The position numbers and the translations under genes are program-made. A DNA stretch of 64,000 nucleotides from Dreissena polymorpha. Taxonomy: Eukaryota; Mollusca; Bivalvia; Myida; Dreissenidae. The notes under the pieces were generated by a model. The model made no database searches. It was given only the letters and a program-made list of their open reading frames with translations, and was not told where the DNA came from. This document shows, one piece after another, positions 32,701-39,116 of the stretch. Position 1 is the stretch's first letter. Every line of letters begins with the position of its first letter. Location: the NCBI RefSeq assembly GCF_020536995.1, contig NC_068366.1, positions 68,051,214 through 68,115,213 on the forward strand, given 5' to 3'.

Positions 32701-35130
32701 CTTTTACTATAATTTCTTCATTTCTACACCGATTCACTTCAAATTGATACTGAACCTCTCTTATGACAATACGGTCAATCTCAACTATGCATGGCCCCAT
32801 TACCAACCCTGGGGCCACGCCCACATAGACCACACCCACCCAAAATTGCCTATTACTATAATTTCTTCTTTTCTACACCGATTCACTTCAAATTGATACT
32901 GAACTTCTCTTATGACAATATGGTCAATCTCAGCTATGCATGGCCCCATTACCAACCCTGGGGCACACCTAGGTCAAACATTCGGCGTGGGGATACGCGT
33001 CGGCCTCTGCCGCGCCATTTCTAGTTGCTGTTTGCTTTTGTTATATTTGTTCAGAAATAAAAAAATAATTTGCATTATGACCACTTTCAGTCAAAGCAAC
33101 AATACCAAGAGGCGGTTAAATCGGCTCAACAACTGCCAGCGAAGAAACCGTTTGGGAACTCCAAGAAGTCTCCTAGCCTTCCACTGATACAACTGTCGGA
33201 GAAAGACAAGCAGATGAGGCCAAATAAGGCACCAAAAGGTGCAGTGAAGGGAAATGTTTGTGGCAAGAATAGTGTAAAGAGCATGTTTGTAAGAACCATA
33301 GTTAACACATATATATATGTGTTAGGGTCTGAAGTAACAGTGAAGGGAAAGTTAGGAAAATTGGTTTATAGAGCATTATTGTATGGACTGCAGATAATGA
33401 ATATATTAATGAATATATTAGTTAAAGGCTCCTTGAGGAAAGGAATATATTGGTGTAAGGTTCCTTATGGTAATACATGTATTGGTGTAATGCCTCTAAG
33501 GAAAGAATTATATTGGTGTAAGTCTCCTAAAGAAAATGAATATATTAGTGTAAAGCCACTTAAGTGACAGTGAAAAGAAACTTAAAAATATGGTAGTACT
33601 GTATAGAGCATATTCAAAATATCAGTAGTATGAATACAAATTGTTATAAATGAACATTCATGCAGTAGTAAAGTGCAATATGGTAGTAGAAAAGGTAAAT
33701 TTGGAGTGAGTGTAGTTTTGAGAGTCTAAAATTGAATATTTTATGTTTCTGAGATACGGAATATTAATACATTTTTTAATTCAATTGTTTAACCCTTTTA
33801 TGCTTTGCGTCCAGAAAAAGGCCTTGGCAAACATGATGCGGCGTCTCATCTGGGTCTACGCTGTTTGCTTAAAGGAATTTCTGTAAGAAATATTCTAAAT
33901 ATAGAAATAAATATACTAGACATCCCTAATTTTGGAAATAAATTGATCCAATTTAGGATGGGAGAGTCCACTAGGCATAAATGGGTTAAGCATGAAACAG
34001 AATGATTGTTGTTATGTGACTATGGTAGGTCTGCCATCTCACTGGGGCCCAAAGGTTCGCCACAAGTCCCGTAACCCTGGTGGACCACAGGGGAAAAAGG
34101 CCAAGGATAAGGGGTTTAAGAAGGGCCAGCAACTGAAGCGACCTGCCCAATCACACGAACAGGTGGGGTCTGCATTCCAGAATAGCATTTCATATTCATA
34201 GTTCTTTATGAGCAGGTGTGCTGATGTGGCATAGTGCCTTGCTTGTCCATTTGTAAGCCCTCACTTTCATATAGAGAGGCATTTTGATTAGCCTTTTTCT
34301 TTCTATCCTATCGTGCATCTTGTTTGGTTTTGCATTTAACAATAAAAGTATTTCTGCTTGATGAATTAATTGTCTTTTTGCAAACCTTTGAATTATGGGT
34401 AACTTTCCTCTGACATTAGTGAAGTTTGGAGACAAAAAGTGTCTTGTTCTGTGAAAATGGGGCTTAATTCATGTGCGTAAAGTGTCATCCCAGATTAGCC
34501 TGTGCAGTCCACACAGGTTAATCAGGGACAACACTTTCCGCCTTAATAAGATTTTTGCTAAGAAGAGACTTCATTTAAACGAAAAATGTCATAAAAGCGG
34601 AAAGTGTTATCCCTGATTAGCCTGTGCGGACTGCACAGGCTAATCTGGGACGACACTTGACGCACATGCATTATGCCCAGTTTTCTCAGAACACGACTCA
34701 TATAGTAAATAACTAAATTCTTAAACTTGTCCATTTATGCTCTGGGATAACGCCAACAATACATTGAATAGATTTTACCACCCCTGTTAATATGGAATTT
34801 AATTGTATTGCACTCTTATATTGGAGAATGTGAGCCAAACAGGTTGAGTAACACAGCTATAATATTGTTTTCATGTAGGGTAACTTTTGATGGATGCAGT
34901 GAACCCTTACTTATCACAAAAATAACTGAAACGGCTTTTGTGCTACTGCTAGTATTTTAAAGTATCCCCAGTAAGTAACAAGGCCGTCTGTTAACATGTA
35001 TTTTTGTTTACAGGGACCAAAGCAAAAGAAACAAAGACGTGAGGTTTATGATGATTTCGACAAGATGGTCAACAAGTACAAGAATAGTTTTATGGCAAAG
35101 AAATCAGCATCGTCCAAGTGGTTTGAGTGA
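14427..35130 (+). CDS. RBM28: RNA-binding protein 28 (RBM28 / Nop4-type), 19 exons, 828 aa
   Basis: Exons: 14427-14550, 16633-16678, 17550-17788, 17991-18105, 18910-19028, 20664-20767, 21131-21206, 22198-22290, 22754-22819, 23568-23919, 25188-25297, 25708-25905, 27385-27449, 28339-28494, 28967-29116, 31127-31201, 33091-33238, 34029-34162, 35014-35130. All phases join without a stop: 2487 nt, 828 aa. RRM1 is at ~6-84, an RRM-like extra module at ~149-222, RRM2 ~240-322, an acidic linker ~328-432, RRM3 ~440-522, RRM4 ~588-690, and a basic tail ending SKWFE. Domain order, the conserved phrases NLYLAREG, LCVRNIP, NNNPEIFG and VEFSLENR, and the C-terminus match RBM28 as I recall it. Human RBM28 (759 aa) is a nucleolar protein of 60S subunit assembly and a spliceosomal snRNP component; yeast Nop4 is the counterpart. 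The start is the first ATG, five residues before RRM1. The weakest splice site is the exon 14 acceptor, which lacks a good pyrimidine tract. Confidence 0.95.
14728..15674 (+). mobile_element. TIR element with tRNA-Leu-like core, split by a nested element
   Basis: Third copy of the aaaggga..ttttcac family, in RBM28 intron 1. Left terminus aatgggacattttcac, right terminus about gaaaaggttcctt. It is interrupted at 14893-15311 by another inverted-repeat element. Confidence 0.7.
14893..15311. mobile_element. Nested hAT-like MITE with target-site duplication
   Basis: Flanked on both sides by accactgac (14884-14892 and 15312-15320), so the insertion made an 8- or 9-bp target duplication, as hAT elements do. 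Left end gctcatttgcttaatagtta is an imperfect complement of the right end (..gctgacaataaccaatcgagc). There is no transposase ORF. Confidence 0.75.
16784..17103 (+). mobile_element. MITE, family 3 ('cagggctcaac'), copy 1
   Basis: Terminal inverted repeats cagggctcaacgttaac / gttatgttgagctctg enclose about 320 bp rich in acttgccc motifs. An inverted second copy is at 31442-31747. Confidence 0.8.
17272..17535. mobile_element. Palindromic MITE, family 1, copy 2
   Basis: Same family as at 2604-2864, more diverged. Its right terminus ends 14 bp before RBM28 exon 3, so most of that intron's 3' end is transposon DNA. Confidence 0.8.
17991..20767 (+). CDS. RBM28: RBM28 exons 4-6: extra RRM-like module
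   Basis: Residues 137-249. Exon 4 gives KAKIVVLSGLP then AGMQLDELNKCLEK; exon 5 gives ANVAHLKFKCIRDAKRAIRK; exon 6 gives DCMLQAVQM and then the start of RRM2 (RVIVRNLSFK). The pattern of beta-strand, helix, hydrophobic strand (AHLKFKC), helix and final strand (CMLQAVQM) fits a degenerate RRM lacking the aromatic RNP residues. Confidence 0.85.
18124..18325. mobile_element. MITE, family 2 ('ttaacccatttatgcc'), copy 1
   Basis: Ends ttaacccatttatgcc / ggcataaatgggttaa. It lies 18 bp after the exon 4 donor of RBM28. A second, inverted copy is at 33789-33989. Confidence 0.85.
19102..19591. mobile_element. Nested repeats in RBM28 intron 5
   Basis: An outer element starting ttaaccctttcccac and ending gtggtaaagggttaa is split by a 'tgtcccccactatagtagtg' repeat at about 19311-19557, which ends cacaaacacatcttgt. 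Relatives of the inner repeat are at 21283-21680, 30470-30820 and 36440-36750. Confidence 0.7.
20279..20320 (+). pseudogene. Degenerate copy of the RBM28 exon 6 start
   Basis: After a catag acceptor, 41 bases match the start of exon 6 (20664 on) with about 6 differences. The reading frame is the same: DCVLQAVQMCQERQ against DCMLQAVQMSQERQ. Similarity ends after this stretch and the RRM2 start is absent, so it cannot replace exon 6. Confidence 0.75.
20425..20615 (-). repeat. tRNA-derived SINE, copy 2
   Basis: Reverse orientation of the SINE at 8797-8985: ctaccgcgacctc at its head and gggatcgaatacgtgacctc over box B. It sits between the decoy and true exon 6 of RBM28. Confidence 0.7.
20664..22819 (+). 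CDS. RBM28: RBM28 exons 6-9: RRM2
   Basis: Residues ~240-327. RNP2 VIVRNL; RNP1-like LLGFGFVQF; closing strand GRSVAVDWALPKDKY. The phrase VDWA.PKDKY agrees closely with human RBM28 RRM2 as recalled. Confidence 0.93.
21283..21685 (+). repeat. 'gggggacata' dispersed repeat, copy with internal duplication
   Basis: Starts tatgtcccccgccattatag, a short inverted repeat. The phrase gatagcaacttgatatttgg..gagctgcaca..gtggtgaaaggtca occurs twice inside. It ends cacaaacacatcttgt. It lies in RBM28 intron 7. Confidence 0.75.
23101..23362. mobile_element. Palindromic MITE, family 1, copy 3
   Basis: In RBM28 intron 9. The two gattagcctgtgc hairpins and the aaagtg..cgcacatg sub-terminal repeats are recognisable; the outer termini are diverged. 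Confidence 0.8.
23568..25905 (+). CDS. RBM28: RBM28 exons 10-12: acidic linker and RRM3
   Basis: Exon 10 (117 codons) is dominated by Asp, Glu and Ser, a typical acidic region of nucleolar proteins, and ends with RNP2 (CTLFIRNLSF, completed in exon 11). Exon 12 carries RNP1 GMGFVRF and the closing LTLDGRQLNITLAVSR, then a Lys/Glu helix and NLYLAREG. Confidence 0.93.
24935..25130 (+). repeat. tRNA-derived SINE, diverged copy 3
   Basis: gaggtgtttcagtgtattgg head, ccttggttgaaatcccac over box B, and an aaagacaccaaaacac tail motif. It lies in RBM28 intron 10, ending about 60 bp before exon 11. The weakly similar reversed copy in intron 13 (27550-27670) is not listed separately. Confidence 0.55.
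26105..27078. mobile_element. hAT-like non-autonomous element, 974 bp
   Basis: Perfect 11-bp termini tagggatggca / tgccatcccta, followed by gaatattcga-rich sub-terminal sequence. Two direct repeats of about 150 bp inside (about 26333 and 26483, each starting gcgcaatgcaatat). No transposase ORF. No perfect 8-bp target duplication is visible. It occupies most of RBM28 intron 12. Confidence 0.75.
27385..31201 (+). CDS. RBM28: RBM28 exons 13-16: RRM4
   Basis: Residues 548-696. Exon 13 is a helical linker (GLTKQDLEKRMK). Exon 14 holds RNP2 LCVRNI. Exon 15 holds RNP1 SLGFAFISF and NNNPEIFG. Exon 16 gives RLIVEFSLENRKAL. All introns here are phase 0. The loop between RNP2 and RNP1 is long, as in human RRM4. 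Confidence 0.92.
29145..30470 (+). repeat. ~172-bp tandem repeat (5 units) plus pyrimidine-rich tail
   Basis: The phrase ggttaagttttgtgtttagg recurs at about 29237, 29410, 29582, 29753 and 29927. The array opens with tgtctcccagtctatactag and ends in C/T-rich sequence and a ggtgctcttg motif. It lies in RBM28 intron 15 and is followed by a 'gggggacata' type repeat to about 30820. Confidence 0.8.
30470..30820 (+). repeat. 'gggggacata' dispersed repeat, duplicated core
   Basis: The core phrases catggagctgcac and gtggtgaaaggt occur twice. It ends cacaaacacatcttgt like the copies in introns 5 and 7. Confidence 0.75.
31442..31747 (-). mobile_element. MITE, family 3, copy 2 (inverted)
   Basis: Reverse-complement relative of 16784-17103, with termini cagggctaaacattaac / gttaatgttgagccctg. 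It lies in RBM28 intron 16. Confidence 0.8.
31850..33025 (+). repeat. Repeat element with six ~149-bp tandem units
   Basis: Head ccccacgctttttgaaaaaa, then a (cgtc)n-like run, then six units each with ttctacaccgattcacttca and ctatgcatggccccat, at about 32123, 32272, 32420, 32570, 32720 and 32868. It ends near ggcgtggggatacgcgtcgg, the partner of the head. The many open frames over it are artefacts. It lies in RBM28 intron 16. Confidence 0.85.
33091..35130 (+). CDS. RBM28: RBM28 exons 17-19: basic C-terminal tail
   Basis: Residues 697-828, Lys/Arg/Gln-rich. Exon 18 has LPSHWGPKVRHKSR (human: LPSHRGPKIR as recalled). Exon 19 ends NKYKNSFMAKKSASSKWFE and stop (human: SKWFDS as recalled). Exon 17 uses donor aaaag|gtgcag in phase 1. 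Confidence 0.92.
33298..33319. repeat. 22-bp perfect palindrome
   Basis: The sequence taacacatata and its reverse complement abut, in RBM28 intron 17. It is partly a TA microsatellite. Confidence 0.7.
33789..33989. mobile_element. MITE, family 2, copy 2
   Basis: Inverted relative of 18124-18325, ending ggcataaatgggttaa, in RBM28 intron 17, 39 bp before exon 18. Confidence 0.85.
34440..34700. mobile_element. Palindromic MITE, family 1, copy 4
   Basis: The best preserved copy, closely matching the one at 2604-2864, with both gattagcctgtgc hairpins and a gcccagttttctcagaacac terminus. It lies in RBM28 intron 18. Confidence 0.9.
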
Positions 35131-35475
35131 ATTACACAAAATCAATTGATATGTGCAAGTGGTTTGAATTTCAGGATCAGCTGCTCTTTTCATGAGTGAC
35201 TTCGAGATCAGTTGTTTTGTCCAAATGCTTTTACTGACTTTTCCTGATCAGTTGTTCGTCAAAGTGATTTGAGTGACTTTTTAGGATCAGTTGCTTTGTC
35301 AAAGGGGTTTGAGTGACTTTTTTGGGATAATTGCTTTGTCAAAGTATTATGAGTGACATTGCAAGGATCAGTTTCTCTGTCAGAGGGGATTGAATGACTT
35401 ATTTGATCAGTTTCTCTGTCAAGGTGGTTTGAGTGACATTCCAAGGATCAGTTATTCTGTCATCCGGATCAGTCA
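35116..35475 (+). repeat. ~60-bp tandem repeat over the RBM28 stop codon and 3' UTR
   Basis: The last coding bases (aagtggtttgagtga) recur in degenerate form, each with gatcagttgctttgtca-like sequence: near 35270, 35305, 35345, 35390 and 35425. There are about six units. The coding copy appears to be the first unit. Confidence 0.75.
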
Positions 35476-35782
35476 TGCTGTCAATATTAATAGAACTTTA
35501 AGAGACGTTACAACTGACCTTACAACATAAAGGTGACCATCAACGATTTGAGTTACTGCTTTTCTTGACAACAACCTGTCAGCATAGATGACAAAGACTG
35601 GCTTTTAATTGATGACATTTCTTTAAAATTATAGAAATTGGACTTTTGTGTTGAAATGCTTTGAAATCTTTCGGGCATGTTATCCTTATTTAATCATCTG
35701 AGAAATAGATGTTTTGTGTTACTGGACATTTCCTGTCTGTTTTTTCTTTCTGTAAGAAGCTTTTTTATTGGATATGTTACAT

Positions 35783-35788
35783 AATAAA
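35783..35788 (+). terminator. Candidate poly(A) signal of RBM28
   Basis: AATAAA 653 bp after the stop codon; a second lies at 35946-35951. Which one is used cannot be told from sequence. Confidence 0.5.
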
Positions 35789-36099
35789 GATTAAGAAATA
35801 TTTATTACTATTTTCAAACGTTTCATGTAAAAGTATTGTTTCTTAAAGCTTTATAGTCCCCAGATTTTGCTGGCTAAAGATTAGGTTTGCTTTTTTCTTA
35901 TTATATTAAAAATGTTTTTACCAAATAACTGCAGTGTGACTTCTGAATAAAAGATGTAACATTTACACTATGTTATCATGCTGCATTTGATGATTTTATC
36001 GATGGGAATGTGTTAAATTTTGTGCACATGATAATGGCAAACACGTATGTAATGGAAACATGTTAAAGTTAAACATTAATTAAAAAACAACAACAAACC

Positions 36100-36750
36100 T
36101 ATTTATGCCCCTGAAGGAGGGCATATAGTGATCGCACTGTCTGTCTGTCTGTCTGCCCGTCTGTCAGTTTGTCTTTCTTTCTGTCACACTTTTGCGTTTA
36201 CGGTTCAATAAATGCTCATAACTTGTATGTCCTTCAGATGTAACCTTCATATTTGGTATGCATATTTGGTATGCATGTGTATATGGACAAGGCCTTTCCA
36301 TACACACAACATTTTTGACCCCTTTGACCTTCACCTTGAACTTGGGGTCTGCGTTTAGGTTTCGAAATCTGCGTTAAGGTTTCGAAAAAGCGTTTTTTAG
36401 AGGGCATAATTATTATGTCTTCCGATGGAGACAGCTCTTGTTTTTATGTCTCCGGATCAAAAGATCGGGGGTATATATTGATTTTGGCCTGTCTGTCTGT
36501 CTGTCTGTCACTGTGTCAGTCAGTCAGTCAAGTCATTCATTGTGTGTGTCCCAACACTTTAACCATGGTCATAACTTTTGCAATATTGATGATAGCAACT
36601 TGATATTTGGCATGCATGTGTATCTCATGAAGCTGCACATTTTGAGTGGTTAAAGGTCAAGGTCATCCTTCAAGGTCAAAGGTCAAAAAATAAAATAAAA
36701 GCAGCGCATTAGGGGGCATTGTGCTTCTGACAAACACATCTCTTGTTCAA
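36100..36750 (+). repeat. Two adjacent dispersed repeats ('ctgtctgtctg' type)
   Basis: The first begins tttatgcccctgaaggaggg, the second tttatgtctccggatcaaaa. Both have (tctg)n runs and cttgatatttggcatgcatg-like phrases. The second ends cacatctcttgttc. They lie downstream of RBM28. Confidence 0.75.
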
Positions 36751-37017
36751 TAAGAACATGATTTAAACTACTAAAACAAAAACACAACATTTCCATGTGC
36801 AAAACCATGTAGTGATAATTATTGTTTTATTGGAATACTATTTTGTATGTCTTTGATTATGGTTTGTTTGATGGATTTCTGTTTGAAATAATTATTCATA
36901 TATCAATGTATTTTAATATGGAAAAAAATGTTGCATTATGCATACTATGTGTGTTTGTGGTTTTGAAGCATATTAATTCATTAAGAAAGACGCAAACAAC
37001 ACTTTAGACGTTTATGT

Positions 37018-37195
37018 TCATTTACACAATGCTTTCAAGTCCTCAACCTTTTCTAGTCGACGTTGATACAAACAGGACAGGAGGGAGGCCCTGTAATTGT
37101 TAATAATACACCAACTTTCTCTACTCTCTGAGGTGTGCTGGACTGCTGTCTGCTTCATTTTAGCAAGTATATATATTCTCTGAAATACATGATCT
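37018..37195 (-). CDS. Possible orphan terminal exon, unknown protein
   Basis: On the - strand a gtatttcag acceptor leads to RIYILAKMKQTAVQ..ESWCIINNYRASLLSCLYQRRLEKVEDLKALCK and a stop. The frame is also open upstream to 37212, which gives an alternative in-frame start. Composition is protein-like and a reversed AATAAA lies about 190 bp downstream, so it would converge on RBM28. No upstream exon was found in the repeat-filled DNA to its right, and I recognise no family. Confidence 0.35.
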
Positions 37196-38195
37196 GTGTT
37201 CACGCTTGTCAAAAATGAATTGAGTCCAACCCATTTTTTGATTGCATGGACGGTTTTTACCTGTATATGATTATTACTTTCTGTCAGTCAACATGCAAAT
37301 ATTAAGCATGAACTAAATAAATCAGCTGGTCGCGAACAGTTATAAAAATATGAGCGAATATGCGGGCAACATTATTATGTTGTTGTTGCAATACTATGCA
37401 TCATTTGTGGTTATGTTTATTAATGTGTATGTGTGGTTAAGTGATGAACAAGGTTCTGCCTTGATGGCAGTAAATTAATTTGCGGGATCTTGAATATATT
37501 TAGCTAATTTGAGCAAATATGCCATTTTGAGTTTTGTGTAGTTCACAGTTTGCATGGTAAAGACTTTTTTTTGTGAACATCCTATACTCCATAAGCCACA
37601 TGTATTGCACAATCGTCATTAAGCTTGGTCCATACATTTGTTAACTGTGTTCAAATGTAATCACGTGGCATTAAAATCTAGGCCACAAGGTTGCATCAAA
37701 GAAAATACGTGTGAACACTCTACATTGAGGCTACATTGATTTTCAATCTTTATGACACTGCGACTATTAGTCCAAGGGATTTCTCATCTTCGTTCGACTC
37801 TTGGTGACGTGGGGTCAAACAATTTGTCATTAGGCCAAATGAAATGTTTTTTAAAAACAATTGAGACCACATTTGTTGCAAAATCATCATGCTCTTTGAC
37901 CTGAATATTTGTCACAGTGATATCTCGGCTCAACGGTAAACATATATGTGTATTTCTTACTTTTTCAATTTAATATTATTAGTTCTTAAAAAATATAACA
38001 CGTATTTGTTTGCAAACTTCATACTTCTTATTACAAACAAGTTAGCAAACACTCTAAACACAAATAGCCATTTGTAATGGCTGCTTTAACATTTATGCAA
38101 CGAGAACATACAGATGGCATAGCAACATGAAAAATTTAAAAACAATGTAACTAGTATCTAGTCTCAGTCTGCAAATCACATACATCAGACAACTC

Positions 38196-39116
38196 TTACG
38201 CTCCCACACGTATTTTAATCTTTGCCTCATCCAGTTTTACAGTTATCACATCAGTGTCCTTCCACCTATCAGCCAGTTCAAGTCCCCGAACGATACCCTC
38301 TGTCACGCGAGTCTCCTGCACTTCCCCGTTTACGATGGCCTTGAGATAGTTAAAGTTGTAGTAACGAATTTTTGAGTCCATCTTCTCTGCCTCTCCTTCT
38401 TCCACTGTCGGCTTACCCTCAGCTTCGAGGGACATGAAGTTGTACTTGTCCAAGAGGGCTCTCCTAGACAATGTTTGGAAGTTGGTGCTCTCCACACGCT
38501 CAAGAAAGATGGCCACATTCTCATGGGCCATGAGTTTCTGATCCGGGGTCATCTTCTTCCAGTTTGCTGGCGGCCATACAATCTGTTGGTTGTTCGCTTC
38601 CATGGTGAATTCATTTACCAATGATAAGTCCCTTTTCGCAGGCGGACACACGGGCATGCAGCCCTTTTGCAGAATCCGGAAGGCTCTGTCCTTTAAGCTG
38701 CTACTTGAACCCAACACGGCTGAGCTACAGGACGACGCTGAAGAGGAAGATGAGGAGGAGGAGGAGGAGGAAGATATCTCACCACTTGGAGAAACGACCC
38801 TGTCTCGACCTGGGCCCATATTTCTCTCCGAAACAGCTTCTTCACGCAACTCTATGTTGTCCTTGTGATCAAAGTCTTGATCCCCTTCAGACTCTTGCCT
38901 CCTACGTTTTAGTCCCTTTTCAGTTTCTTTTGGCCTTTCTTCTTCAGCTACTACTTTCGAGCTTGTGCCTTGTTCTAACTGATCAACTGAACTGCTATCT
39001 TCCCGTTCCACTTGTCTTTCAATTCTAGCGGATTTCTCCACCACAGTCCTCTTGTCTCGCGACACACTCCGCTCCCTGGATTCCCTCTTCTTCGCCATAC
39101 CTCTTAAAATCTCCAA
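38196..39116 (-). CDS. Intronless ORF of a probable mobile element, unassigned
   Basis: 306 aa. The N-terminal half is highly charged (RESRERSVSRDKRT; KGLKRRRQESEGDQDFDHKD) with a run of about 12 Ser near residue 115. The C-terminal half is ordered-looking (WPPANWKKMTPDQKLMAHE; NYLKAIVNGEVQETRV; ADRWKDTDVITVKLDEAKI). A Cys/His-rich, zinc-finger-like stretch lies upstream on the same strand at about 39130-39545 and looks decayed. The layout (charged tail plus neighbouring Cys-rich segment, no introns, next to a retrotransposon) suggests a transposable-element product, but I do not recognise the family and claim no function. Confidence 0.5.
   Translation of the reverse strand: MEILRGMAKKRESRERSVSRDKRTVVEKSARIERQVEREDSSSVDQLEQGTSSKVVAEEERPKETEKGLKRRRQESEGDQDFDHKDNIELREEAVSERNMGPGRDRVVSPSGEISSSSSSSSSSSSASSCSSAVLGSSSSLKDRAFRILQKGCMPVCPPAKRDLSLVNEFTMEANNQQIVWPPANWKKMTPDQKLMAHENVAIFLERVESTNFQTLSRRALLDKYNFMSLEAEGKPTVEEGEAEKMDSKIRYYNFNYLKAIVNGEVQETRVTEGIVRGLELADRWKDTDVITVKLDEAKIKIRVGA

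Noticed and set aside
32162-33024. Long ORFs of 60-140 aa on both strands
   Set aside because: Repeats of one ~149-bp unit in an intron; no independent coding support.
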